Made by a program: the position numbers and the translations under genes | The notes under the pieces: model-generated | Seen by the model: the letters and a program-made list of their open reading frames with translations, nothing else | The model's database searches: none | What the model was told of the DNA's origin: nothing | Shown here: piece after piece, positions 46,311-57,790 of the stretch | Layout of the letters: every line of letters starts with the position of its first letter | Numbering within the stretch: the first letter of the stretch is position 1 | Source of the DNA: Ulota crispa | Taxonomy: Eukaryota > Streptophyta > Bryopsida > Orthotrichales > Orthotrichaceae | DNA: 64,000 nucleotides | Direction of reading: 5' to 3' | Assembly: GCA_963920765.1 (NCBI GenBank) | Contig: OY987242.1 | Span: 24,948,002 to 25,012,001, forward strand

Positions 46311-47441
46311 ACACAAGGTGCCAAAATGCTTGCGTCCTTCACTTTCAATGCAAATATCTTGCAATGAACCCAGCCAAAGTGTCCAAGAAAAATTTCACAC
46401 CAATTCCCATATAATTTGATGTGCAAGAAATCCCATTCAAAAAGTGTTTGCTACATCCCATGGAAATGGCAATTGTGAGTGTTGTTTGATAACCAAGGTC
46501 TTGGCACTATAGAGGTTAATTTCTGTAAATATTTACTTTTATTCAGATAAAGAACGCTCGATATTACATAAAGCATTATGTTGAATTACTAAAGAAAGCG
46601 GTACATGTAACTAAATTATATTTCTAAAAAATACGTGAAATAATTAGATGGAATTTTTTCAATTTGCAAAAAAAAATTGAAATTATCTTCGAAAGTGGCA
46701 AGGACGTGTATTAATTATTTTTCTTGTTGTCATGTTTCAGTTATGTAATGATTTATAAGAAATAAGCAAATTTTTATTTTTATGTATCAATAATGTAATG
46801 TTGCCAAAATTGAATTAGCAAAAAAGGACCAAGATGTTTGGTGAAAATTATTTAAAATTAAAAGAATTTAGAAGAGAGATGTGGCTGATCCTGCCAATCA
46901 TGTGTTTTTCTAACTTTTACAAGAATAAGTATTTAGACTTGGAATAAGAATGAAATCAAATACATCCAAAGTATGCAAAGATGGACAATTCAAGGTTTTC
47001 ATTTGGAAAAGACTCTTCTATTAATACTTCAAATTTAAGTTTACTGAATGTTAAACATTTATATGCACAATATCTTTGAAATTAATGCGCGTTGCTAGAA
47101 ATGGCATGAAGGAGCTCTTGCAATTGAAAGAGATGACTTTCATAAAAAAATGTAGTTGAAACCTTCATGATTTGACCATTTTAAATTGGAAGATGAATGC
47201 TTGTGAGTATAGGAAATATATAATGTACATGCAATATTGGAGTATATTGTAAATTTCTAACTTTAGATACTATTGAAAAATATCAATTTGCATGAAAATT
47301 AAAGTGTTGGTATGATATGATATATACATCATGTTTCATAACTAGTGCTTAAAATTCATTGGGAAACTGTCTTTCTAAGTTACATTTTATAATATGTGCT
47401 CATCATATTTGGAATTTGAACTACCATTGATTCTATAGGGA
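46311..47441. other. AT-rich DNA, no gene seen
   Basis: A weak TTAA-like pair near 46306 and 46518 was considered and not accepted. Nothing else recognised. Confidence 0.4.
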
Positions 47442-47675
47442 TTAACCCTTAAACATCTGAGCGTGCTACTCCAACCAATACAATATGGGATATTTTTCTT
47501 GTATTTTGAATGGATCCACACCTCTACTACATTTGAGACCAACAAAGAAGTTGGAGAATAGATCAATGCGGTTCTAGTGAGCTACTTGAGATCTCAAATT
47601 AAATTTTTTTATTGATAGCAAATGACAATTATATGTTAGCGCATATACTATGCCCTATGGACGTTTGAGGGTTAA
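47442..47675. mobile_element. TTAA-flanked piggyBac-like MITE, family C copy 4
   Basis: TTAACCCTTAAACATCTGAG and the complement of TTAACCCTCAAACGTCCATA, with TTAA intact on both sides. 234 bp, the smallest of the group. Confidence 0.7.
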
Positions 47676-47829
47676 TGTTGACATTGAAAATCATGTGAAA
47701 GCAATCCAACCCATTAAGTTGATTGTCATTATTTAACAATCATAAATTACTAAGGCATTTTTTAATCATGATCCATGCAAAAATATCATTTTAGCTATGC
47801 CTATCCAAGAAAAAAACAAAAATAAGTTC

Positions 47830-48759
47830 TTCACCCCTAAAGGACCAAGCCATTTTTTCTGTGAAAAACACATAAAATTGCCACTTTTGGGAAGCAAGTA
47901 CATTGGTCAGAAAAAAAAAAATTTACAAAAATTCAATCATAAGATCTTACAGTAGACTACAAGAGGTACACGTGGTAAAAAAATTCAGCTCAATCTACAC
48001 AAAAATGAGTGAGATATTTACATCTGAATTGCGGAAAAAGTATTTTTTTTCCTACTGCTCAGAAATTTCAGAAGGCTTTGACCACTCTTAGATGAAAAAA
48101 ATTACTCTACACAAAGTTGTGGTTTATTTTTCCCATGTAGGAGACCAAGTTAGGCATATGTGGGAGAATTTTCAAATCAATTGGACCTATACAACACATG
48201 GAAAAAATAGTAAGTAAAAAGAAGTAGAGAATGAGTCAAAACACTAAATTGTTAAGGATTTAATTATAAAAATGAAAAATGCAAATCCTAATGGTTATAA
48301 TGTTGTGATAAACAATCTACATCCTACAGTTTTGTTTATTTTTCCAAAATATTGAAAATTGAGTAAAATAAAGGACTTCAAAGTTTATTTTAGAGTAGAG
48401 AATCTAGAATTGCCCGCAAACAAAAACTCTTCATAACTTTTATCTCATCTATCAAAATTGAATGATTCAAAGCTCCCCACGTCTATATAATTCTAAAGAA
48501 CCTATTTCAGATTTTTATTTGAAAAAAACGTAAATTTTGAAGAAGTTTTTGGCTATCCAGGGAGCAGCTTTTTCCAGATTTTCATGCATAACTTCTTCAA
48601 TAAATGTCAAAATGAAGAAAATTTTACATTCCCACGTAGATCTTTGAATTCCTCACCTTCAATAAAAGTTTCAGAAAATCATGCAAAGTAGTTTAGCCAT
48701 AGGTACATGCCTGAAATCCCAATTATCCCTTGAGGGGACAATGGTCCTTTAGGGGTTAA
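47830..48759. mobile_element. TTAA-type piggyBac-like MITE, family A copy 7
   Basis: TTCA (mutated target) then CCCCTAAAGGACCAAGCC; ends GGACAATGGTCCTTTAGGGG then TTAA. Closely related to 8968-9895 along its length. Confidence 0.78.
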
Positions 48760-48944
48760 CATACAACCATAAGATTGAGTACTTCACTTGTCTCATAGCA
48801 TTTGCTAAAAATTTCATGAAGTACCATATAGAGCGGAAGATACTAGTATTCAAAGTAGGTAGCTTTTTTGTTTTTAGCTACAGTTTCTGGAAAAGTTTGC
48901 ATCATGGACTTTGAATTAATAAAAAAGCTATGTTGAAAATTTGC

Positions 48945-49866
48945 TTAACCCCTAAAGGATCAAGCAAAGTTTTCACCAAAAACTCTTCAAAACTGCCATT
49001 TTTAGAGCATCAACCAAATTTGAAAACAAATACATTTTTATGCATATGTGATAGTAGAATCTTGTAGAAGAGTGGTTTTAGAAGATGTGGAAAAAATTAC
49101 AGAGTTTTTCACCACGTGGATTGGAAGTTATATGGTTTGAATATTCAAAAACATCTTGTGAAAAATCGGGCAGCTACCCTTCAAAAGGTGAAATTCCTAA
49201 GGAAAAAAGGCCATGTGGGTGGTGCTTCTCTAAATTCCTTATTCCACCTAAGTAAAGCACATGTCAAAAAAGTTTCAAATCATTTGGAATTGTATAATAT
49301 ATGGAAAAAAATTAGTAAGTAAAAACAAGTAGAGAATTATTCAAAACACAAAATTGTTAAGAGTTTAATTATGAAAATGAAAAATGCCAATCCCAATGGT
49401 CATAATGTTACAGTAAACAATCTACATCCTTTGGTTTTGTTTTTTTTTCCAAAATGTTGAAAATTGAGTAAAATAAAGCACTTCAAAATTTATTTTGGAG
49501 TATAGAATACATAACTGCCTGCAAACAAAAAATCCTCATAACTTTCATCTCGTTGATCAAAATGGAATGATCAAAAGCTTCCTACATTCACATAAATCTC
49601 CTAAACCAATTTAAAATTTTTCTTTTTGAAAAAAGCAATTTTTAAAAATCTACCTAGGTTGCCCCTCGAACATAAAAAGCAACATATTAGGCCATAACTT
49701 TTTACTCATAATTCCAAATGTCATGAAATTTAGTGCATATGAAAGATAAACCTTGTTCCCACATTCTATTAAAATTTCAAACTAAAATATGAAAAGCTCC
49801 AATCATAGGTACTTGCCCAAAATCACTATGTTTCTAAAAAAGGGAGCCTAGTCCTTTAGGGGTTAA
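48945..49866. mobile_element. TTAA-flanked piggyBac-like MITE, family A copy 8
   Basis: TTAA (48945-48948) then CCCCTAAAGGATCAAGC; ends TAGTCCTTTAGGGG then TTAA (49863-49866). Same subfamily as 30715-31635. Lies 185 bp from copy 7 in the same orientation. Confidence 0.8.
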
Positions 49867-49966
49867 GCAATCAAAGAAAAAAAATAAAAAAATATATCCA
49901 ACCTAAATTTGAGTTTCTAAAAACTTGTTAAGCAAAAGCAATTCTTATATTAAACAATAAACTAAA

Positions 49967-50372
49967 GGGAACTGCTAAAGCCACACCCAAAATTGCTAAC
50001 GCCACACCCTTGTGAGCACGTAATTTGATAATGTAATGCTATTTTTTATATTCAAGTGGTTAATCTTTCATTTAATCATAGCATTACCACCTCCTTGAAG
50101 GAAAGAAGAACAAATCCAAACATTTTTTGAACTTTTATTGTACTATTGCTAAATTTTGATGTATTTTTGCTCTAATTAATTCAAAAGTCCTATATTTTTA
50201 GTTTCAAATTCAAACACCTCCAATTTTTTTGAATATAGTCTTAGAATGATAAAGGTGTCACAAATCTTTTGATCCAAATCAAAGAAATCAAGATTAAATT
50301 CTCTCATTTCATGTTCAAAGCAAACCTTGGGGTGTGGCATTAGTAATTTTGGGTGTGGCTTTAGCAATTCCC
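49967..50372. mobile_element. MULE MITE with perfect 9-bp TSD
   Basis: Inverted ends GGGAACTGCTAAAGCCACAC and the complement of GGGAATTGCTAAAGCCACAC, similar for about 43 bp. TAAACTAAA lies exactly on both sides (49958-49966, 50373-50381). 406 bp, non-coding, unrelated in sequence to the GGGAAAAT foldbacks. Confidence 0.88.
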
Positions 50373-50837
50373 TAAACTAAATCATTAATAGTTCTAAAGT
50401 GCAATTACAACACAAAAACATCAATAGCAGTGTTATTTTACCAAACGAACTTAAGTTTTTAAAAAACAAAATTTCAGAAATTATGAAAAGTGCATTTAGA
50501 AATGAATCTGTATAAGTTGTTTTTCCAAGAAGATGCTTGGGTGCCCAAGGAGGAGATTGTACAATATCAGTAAGAAAGATAGGTAGAAATTGTGTTACCT
50601 AGGAGAACTAGATATTCTTCATTCAATTTCAAAATGCAATTGTAATTGCAATAACGACTCAAATTCCAAACTACGAAGTGCATTAAGTAGATAATGCAAT
50701 TTGGTTTTAGGAAATATCAAGAAAATAATTTAGAACTTGGATCAATTTATTACCTCCTATTGCATTTTGGAATTTCAATAAACATATTGTCTATGCTAAA
50801 TTTCAGTTTCTACCTATCTTTCTTAACTAGTATTGTA

Positions 50838-51847
50838 CCGCAACCTACAAACTACTTTTGTTCACCCAATTTCACGTTTCCAAAACCTAGGCATTTCATA
50901 GAATAAAATTTGCATTTCAAAGTCTTGAATCACTAGCATTAAATTCTTACTCAATCCTAATCAAGCACTAGTAGAAAATTGTGTCGAAGTCAACATAAAT
51001 TACATGATGTTTTCATGCTTCTAACGCAAAAATTTGCGTTAGAAGCATGAAAACATCATGTAATTTATGTTGACTTTGACACAATTTTCTACTAGTGAAG
51101 CATACCATGTTTTGAGCTTCAAAAAACAAAAAACCCTATTTTTGGTGAATTATTTTACATAATATTCAAGGTTTTACATGATAAATAATTTTGAAAAATT
51201 GGTGATGAATTTTTGAGATTTGATTGTATGGATGTGTAGGAAACATCCATACGCACGTCTTTTCTTCTCGAACAAGCATCTCCAAAAAGTTTTAAATTTC
51301 TTCTATGAAGATTTTAATGTTGAGGTGATTACAACTAAATCTTGTAAATTAGATATTTTTATGTGGTAATCAGATTTTTCTATATGACTTATACAAGATG
51401 ATTAGGTTTGAATATTTGAGCATAATGATATGGTTAATTTGCCAAAATATAGTTTAAAAAGTATTGATATCTATTTTACAAGATTTGATCATGATCACTT
51501 TAACATTAAAATCTACATAGAAGAAATTTCAAAACTTCTTGGAGATGCTTGTTAAAAGAAAAGATGTGCGTATGGATGTTTCCTACACATCCATATAACC
51601 AAATTTCAAAAATTCATCACCAATTTTTTAAAATCATTTATCATGTAAAACCATGAATATTATTTAAAATGATTCACTAAAAATAGGATTTTTGTTTTTT
51701 GAAGCTCAAAACATGGTATGTTTAATTAGGATTGAGTAAGAATTAAATGCTAGGGATTCAAGATTTTGAAATACAAATTTTATTTTATAAACTACCTAGG
51801 TTTTGAAATCGTCAAACTAGGTGAACAAAAGCAATTTGTAGGCTGTG
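50838..51847. repeat. About 1-kb palindrome (foldback), arms 50838-51360 and 51465-51847
   Basis: The arms mirror each other with about 90% similarity, for example AAACATCCATACGCACGTCT against its complement near 51575. The left arm is longer because it contains a 132-bp CACTA MITE. The interior resembles 5040-5200 of the family-D element. Confidence 0.75.
50966..51097. mobile_element. CACTA MITE forming a near-perfect hairpin, AAG duplication
   Basis: CACTAGTAGAAAATTGTGTC and its complement, with arms that pair to the centre with one mismatch seen. Flanked by AAG at 50963-50965 and 51098-51100. The opposite arm of the enclosing palindrome lacks it (51720-51735), giving an empty site. Confidence 0.88.
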
Positions 51848-52700
51848 ATACATAAATTTCTCATCACTAGTCCAAATGGAATGAATAAAAGCTTCACATG
51901 TAGGAAAAATGTAATATTTAAAATTGAAAGCTTTAAAAATGCTATTTTGGCTATTGCAGATTTATTTATGTTTCTTATTTAGTTTGGTTTTTTGCGTATT
52001 GTTGTGTAACTTGTGCTCTTGAGCACAAATTGAAACAAAACTGCTATTTCCAAAAAGTAAAAAAAAACTGTCTTATGAGAAATTTAAAAAAAGTTTCACC
52101 AGAAATTGAGGTTGTAGGAACTTACTTGAGAGTATATGGATTGCAAAAAGCTTAAGGAATGACATGCTTGCAATTTTGGCAATCACATCTTTCACAATAA
52201 CGTTGTTAAATAATTTTTGTTTTACATCAAACAACGTTGACACGAGTGCATCATAGCGTCAAAGTTGTGTTCTTTGCACATGCATGGATCGAACGTTGCT
52301 TGTTATGTGACAAATAGTGAAACCCAAGCAACTCTTGCAACTACACTAGGCGCACAACATGAAATTGCCACACGCACAGACATGCAACTTATTTTGTAAC
52401 AAATACAAATATTGGTAAATTTTCCCCTCTCAAGAACCCCTATTAGGATATTTCCACCATTTCCAAAAAATCAAGAATCTCTATTAAAGAAAATATCACA
52501 AAATGTATGAGTTTCTATCAAACTTTCCCTTAAAAAAAAATACACACATTATACATGCTTCACTGTAACCGGTTCCTGAAGGTTTGTCAGTGGCCCATAG
52601 CAGAGGAACGTTCTGGATAAGCAGGCGTTATAAAGATGGATAACTGTCAGCGTCCACGCTGGCCTCCCACAATCCGGGGCGGGCTGGGCGGGGCCGATGC
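51848..52700. other. Intergenic DNA upstream of the shikimate kinase-family gene
   Basis: AT-rich to about 52550, then rapidly GC-rich. No gene seen. Confidence 0.4.
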
Positions 52701-52850
52701 CGGGATCAGGACCAGGGTCGGGACCAGGGTCGGGGCGAGGGTCGGGGCGAGGGTCGGGTGTCAGCGTCGGGGTTAGGATCGGGGCCAGGGTCGGGGACAG
52801 GATCGGGGCCAAGGTCGGGGACAGGGTCGGGGCCGGGACCGGGACCGGGA
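52701..52850 (+). repeat. G-rich minisatellite, about 12-bp unit
   Basis: About twelve variants of GGGTCGGGGCCA in tandem. The plus strand carries many closely spaced GGG/GGGG runs, a strong G-quadruplex pattern. The low-complexity Gly-Ser and Pro-Asp frames across it are artefacts of the repeat. About 730 bp before the ATG of the next gene. Confidence 0.85.
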
Positions 52851-53579
52851 GAAGAGCAAAGCAGGGCAAGAGGCGTGACTGCGAGAGCCAGCCATCCAGC
52901 CAGGGTCTTCAAAAGCCCAAACGCGTCACAGAAAAGTAGTCATGCATGGCAGCGCACCCGTTTCTCCCATTGACCCGCCCACCCGCTGTCCGTCGCCGCG
53001 CCTCGCCGCCCCTCGCCGCGCCGTCGCTGCCGCTGCCGCAGCTCTAGAATCCCCCCACCTTGCCCAATGCCCATAGAAACTCTCCTGTCCACGACGACGA
53101 CGACGACGACCCTGGCGCCCCACGCACGAACAGCAACAGACGAACAAACGCCGGGGTGGGCTCCCGACTCCCGTCACGCAACGCGCGCGACCAAATCCCA
53201 CTTTTCAACGAGACCCCCCCTAAAAGAGCATACTATTTTCCTCATCGTCTCCAGAAAAGCGAGCCCTTTGACAGCTCTGCCGCCTACAAGTTCCACTCGT
53301 GCGTCACATCGGTCTTCTCTTCCCCTTTCGCGCGCTCGCATTATCACATTTGCTTGCAGAACCGATCTGCCTCCTCCCCTGCATCGTATTGCGTCGTTGT
53401 CGCAATTGGATGAGGACCTGCTTGTTGTGGTGGAGCAAAGACTCGGTGGGCGATTGATTGAAACGGAATGTGCACAAACGCGGTGCGGGTTGTTCGATTG
53501 CTTGTGAGATAGTTGGAGGTTAGCGCGCGCGGTATAGGAATCAGAGAAGCGTAGGATTTGGAATACATTTGAGTGAGCG
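52851..53579 (+). promoter_or_regulatory. GC-rich promoter and leader of the shikimate kinase-family gene
   Basis: A CpG-rich block with an (ACG)n run at 53091-53110 and pyrimidine-rich tracts (53240-53420), leading to the ATG at 53580. No convincing TATA box. The 212-residue antisense frame here is composition-driven. Confidence 0.5.
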
Positions 53580-56534
53580 ATGGCGGCGGTAGCGGCGCGC
53601 AATGTCGCAATACCTGGGGTCGCCAGCAGCCGTCGATGGGAGAGCGCGGCGGCGGCGGCGTCGTCCGGGGATGCGTTGGTGAGGGTGTCGCTGCCGTCGA
53701 GTAGCGGCCGAGGGCCGCTTTCGTGGCGCGTTTCTAGCCAGCCTGGTCGTAGCGTCCGTTGCGAAGTACATGCTCGCAGGCACGGCGTCGCCAAGGAACT
53801 GTTCGTCGACACCGACGTCGTTGAGTTGGTAACCTCCCTTTTCCCTTCCCCTCCTTTTTGAACCCAAATGCAAACTTTCAGTTTTCATAACCCAAAATGC
53901 AAACTTTCAGTTTTCATAACCCAAAATGCAAACTTTTAGTTTTCATAACCCAAAATGCGAACTTGTAGTTTTCGTAACCCAAATGCAAACTTTTAGTTTT
54001 CATAACCCAAAACAAAAAGCCATGGCGGATTCGTCATTGACATGTACCTAAGCTTGCAAACCCATTCTTCCATTCTAGTTTGGCACATGTCGTGGGATAC
54101 GTGAACAGTTTACTTCCAATACCTGTTGAGAGAGAGAGACGTGGACTTAATATTAGAAACAGCATTTTGAATTTTGGGTTTTTTGAAAGTTTTGGACTTT
54201 TGTGAATAGGAAATTTTTGTCGGTTTTGGTGCGATCTCCATCAGCAAAACGCGTTCATTTGTTTTGCAAATAGTCACAGTCAACTGTAGGTGGATGGTAC
54301 ACCAGGATCGTCGCTAAGTGTTAGAAAAAACCAGTGGAAATCCCATTTGGGTAGAGTTCAATACGGCTCAATGCTCTAGAACACCTCTGGATTTTATTCA
54401 TTTTTTTGGGGTGAGAAGTTCGTCACTTATGAAAAATTTAGATCCATAGTTGGAGTTGGTTTTGCTCTAACTTTGAGAAATGATCTTCAATTTACTGAAA
54501 GGGTGCGTTTTGCTGACATGGCAGGGTACAAGCAACCCTGTCCAATTGCACTACGTGAAAGACACTTCAGGTAAATTCATCAACTTCATCCTTTTGTAAG
54601 CTTTTTTATTTAATCTTAGTACAGGATTTTAGTTTCAACTCCACCTTTTTGGGTTTTGCTTATGGTAGAGGCTTTGTTGTGCAGGTGCTGTTGATGGTCT
54701 AGCTCTACTGTCGGAGTTTGAGGGGCTGTTACCACAGAAGTGCCAGGACGTGGCTCAGTTGAATGAAGGGACCACAGTCTTCCTCGTGGGCATGATGGCT
54801 TCAGGGAAATCAACTGTTGGAAGAGTTTTGGCTGACGCTCTTGGCTACACGTTTTTTGACAGGTACCATACTTGTGGCCTATGTTTCTCACCTATTTATA
54901 TCAAATTTTGCTACATGGTTTGGGGTGTACGTTTCTGAGGGAAAAGGTGTTTATTTTAATGTATTTGCATCCCATATGCTTAACAGATTATGTTGGGTTT
55001 TTTGTTGTTTGCAGTGACGAGGTGATTGAAAGCTACGTAGATGGTCTGCCAGTTAAGGAAATATTCCGGCAGCAGAGTGAGGGTGCGTTCAGAGATCTCG
55101 AGGTATATTTTGTTGAAACATTTTCTCTTTACTTTTCTATACACTCTATCCTCTATAATATCCCTCTGTAATTGCACATCCTTGTTGTGTACTCGTCTGA
55201 TTGGACTTCCTCCACATGTTAAGAGCCCATTTGTCCCTCCTAAGTCAGTGTCATAATAGCCAGTTTTGAATGTATTTGCAGTTTGGATCTTATTTAGTGT
55301 TGTTGCAGTTGCCACAGTAAAATGCCTTATTTTTCTTTAATTAGCAAGAATTCTAACCTTGTAGCTCTTATTCTGGGTTTCACAGACACGTGCACTGCAG
55401 CAGCTCTCCATGGCCAACTGCTTGGTAGTTGCAACTGGTGGTGGTGCTGTTTGTCGTGATACAAATTGGTACATATTATCCCATTTCTAAAATGTCTTTT
55501 TCTTCACACAAATTTTATTTTTTTCCTTTCATTGTTGTCTCGTCTTTCATGCCACGTAGGATTCTCAAATGAAAATATTCTTGCTGTTTTTTGCTGTTTT
55601 TTTCGCTCTTGATATAATGTGGTAGCTACTTGTCTTAATAACCCCGTGATATGCTTACACGTCATTACCATTTCTCTAACTTTCCTGTGGCTGGATATCG
55701 GACCTGATTACTGGTTTCTTTTGTGGTTTTGTGTAGGTCTTATTTACTGGACGGTATTGTGGTCTGGTTGGACGTACCGGTCGAGGATCTCGCTAAACGA
55801 GTAACCACCGTTGGCACTGAATCACGCCCTCTTTTGGGTGGCGACTGTGCAGACTTTGAAAAAGCCTTCTCAAAACTGTCAAAACTGATGGATGTACGAG
55901 AGTCACACTACGCAAAAGCTCATTGTAGGCTATCTTTTCGAGGTATTATCATCTCTCTCACTCTCTTTCAAAATATGTATATATTTCCCTTCCAGTCTCT
56001 TTATATTTGCAACAAGAGCTATTTTCAGATCCACACATTTATCATTTGTAACTTTTTAGACATGCTTATAAACCCTCCTTCAAAAAGATCTCGCAACACG
56101 ACATCTGTGACCTAATGTCAAGGTTGTGAAACGCTATTTTCTAAGTTGGAGAGTTCGGTGCAGATCTGGCGCTAAGGCTAGGATTGCCAGGAGTAGGTGC
56201 ACTCACACCAACTGCCATTGCAGTTCAGGTAAAAAATTTAAATTATAAAGATCTCTTGAAACATCACTTTCATTGCTTTTGAGGTCGACTTGAGCAGACC
56301 CCCTGCTTTCCAGTTTGTGAGTGAGCAATCGTTTATTGAAAAGCATTTCAGGATTAGACCGTTAGAAGTATTTTAGTGCATGAATTTTTAACCTACCTAG
56401 AATATATTTCGTGATTTGTGCATTTGAAGTGACTGGTTTGGAAGACTGACACAAAAGCTGCTTTTCAGGTACTGGAGGAGATTAGACAAGTTCTGGAGAA
56501 GGAGAAATTCATTCTCCCACCTGTTGGCTACTGA
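53580..56534 (+). CDS. Shikimate kinase-family protein (SK or SKL1-like), plastid, 8 exons
   Basis: Exons 53580-53828, 54525-54570, 54685-54862, 55015-55102, 55386-55468, 55737-55942, 56164-56228 and 56469-56534 join in frame across GT-AG introns to 326 residues. Residues 1-80 are Ala/Ser/Arg-rich, like a transit peptide. The kinase domain follows: Walker [10 protein letters not shown] (134-142), FDSDE (156-160) with the shikimate-binding Asp159, GAFRDLE with Arg184, TGGGA (204-208), the lid motif ESRPLL with Arg245, and Arg269 in the C-terminal helix. All residues known to bind substrate or ATP in bacterial shikimate kinase are kept, unlike angiosperm SKL1 proteins as I recall them. The reaction would be 3-phosphorylation of shikimate in the plastid aromatic pathway. 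The LHYVKDTSG segment before the domain is unusual for plain SK, so orthology is open. Confidence 0.85.
53861..54013 (+). repeat. Intronic 29-bp tandem repeat, five copies
   Basis: Units of 28-29 bp begin AACCCAAAATGCAAACTTTT and end AGTTTTCAT, at 53861, 53889, 53918, 53947 and 53976, then a partial. Located about 30 bp inside intron 1 of the kinase gene. Confidence 0.9.
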
Positions 56535-57790
56535 GTAAGTACTACTACTCAAGGTGCTTCAGGAATGCCATACAGAAACTCGTGATTCCCACTGGGGTAC
56601 ATTTGCAGAGAAATAGGTAGATATTTAGAGAAATAGGTAGATTTGCAGATAACTCGACATATCCTGTACTCACATCTTTCTCCAACCATAGTTTGTATAT
56701 AGTATAAGAGAGGATTGAGTTTTTCTACATAAATGGGAGAGTTGCTAGAAATTTACACTTCAAAGAGAAACATGTATTTTATCACTATACGTGTTCTTAG
56801 CATTTTCCCCTCAGATTAATGGGGGTCCGGCTCATGATATGAAACCTGGTATTAGGAAAGGTCAAGGTTTGCTGAAACCTCTTTATCTGGTGGTATACTG
56901 AAATTCTATTGTGGAAGTGTTGAGGACTTACTTTATGCCACCACCGTCTCAACAACGTTTTTTTCAATATGACCATGTGTACCTAGGCTTAAGCAGATGC
57001 TTCTGAATGCTTGTTGACTTTTTGTAGCTTTTTGTTGACTTTTAAAGTAGCCTTGAGAGTGCTTGTGTTTGTCAAAGTCACGTCTTCATGATTGTAGAAA
57101 CAAAGTAAAGAAATACAACCAGGATAACTCTTCACATGCATGATTTCCTAATTGTCACCATACAGTAACGAAAGTTGTTTTAGAGCTTTAGCTTGACACG
57201 TGGAGGAGCAAGAGAGGGAAAAGTGAGAACCTGGATTGTAACGAAATTGTTATCCAACTATTGTGACCCAATACTATGAACACATGGCTTGGTTTCAGTA
57301 TCCTGAACCATGCGAGTGGCCCATAGAATGATGGGACTGATGCAAAATCGTAAAGTATAGAATGAGGTACAAACACCTATAATTAGTACCCTCTCAAGAC
57401 CTAGCAATAATTCTTTTTTCTGAGAATCTAGGTGGCATAATGGGGAGTGTGATGTAAGAAAATTATTGTGCGCATTGGACGAAACATTAGATAAGGGGAG
57501 TCTTGCTAAGAATAGCAAAAAATTATGTGTCATCGTTTGTATGAATATAGATTGATTGGGTGACAACATATAAACAATAGTTCTATTTAAACGTCAAAAA
57601 AACTGATATTGATATTTAACCAATCTTGTTTAGATTTTATTGGGATGCTAAAATTAAGGAATAAAAAATGCTTTTGTTGAAATCAATACAGATTTGAATA
57701 GAGCATGTCATCAATGTCAATATTTGGTAAACTTAAAATAACATCACCCCTAATCGTGACTGTATCCATAAGCGTGACCTATTAAAAAAA
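56535..57790 (+). other. 3' region of the kinase gene and intergenic DNA
   Basis: The first few hundred bases probably contain the 3' UTR. AGAGAAATAGGTAGATTT is partly duplicated at 56610-56645. No further gene. Confidence 0.4.

Noticed and set aside
46302-46525. Possible TTAA element (TTAAACACAAGGTGCC ... GGTTAAT)
   Set aside because: The ends share only a few bases (GTGCCAA) and the left TTAA lies in the 9-bp duplication of the neighbouring MULE-like element.
52549-52973. Pro-Asp- and Gly-Ser-rich frames on both strands
   Set aside because: Direct translation of the 12-bp G-rich minisatellite.
53174-53888. 212- and 115-residue minus-strand frames
   Set aside because: Antisense to promoter and exon 1 of the kinase gene in CpG-rich DNA; no domain.
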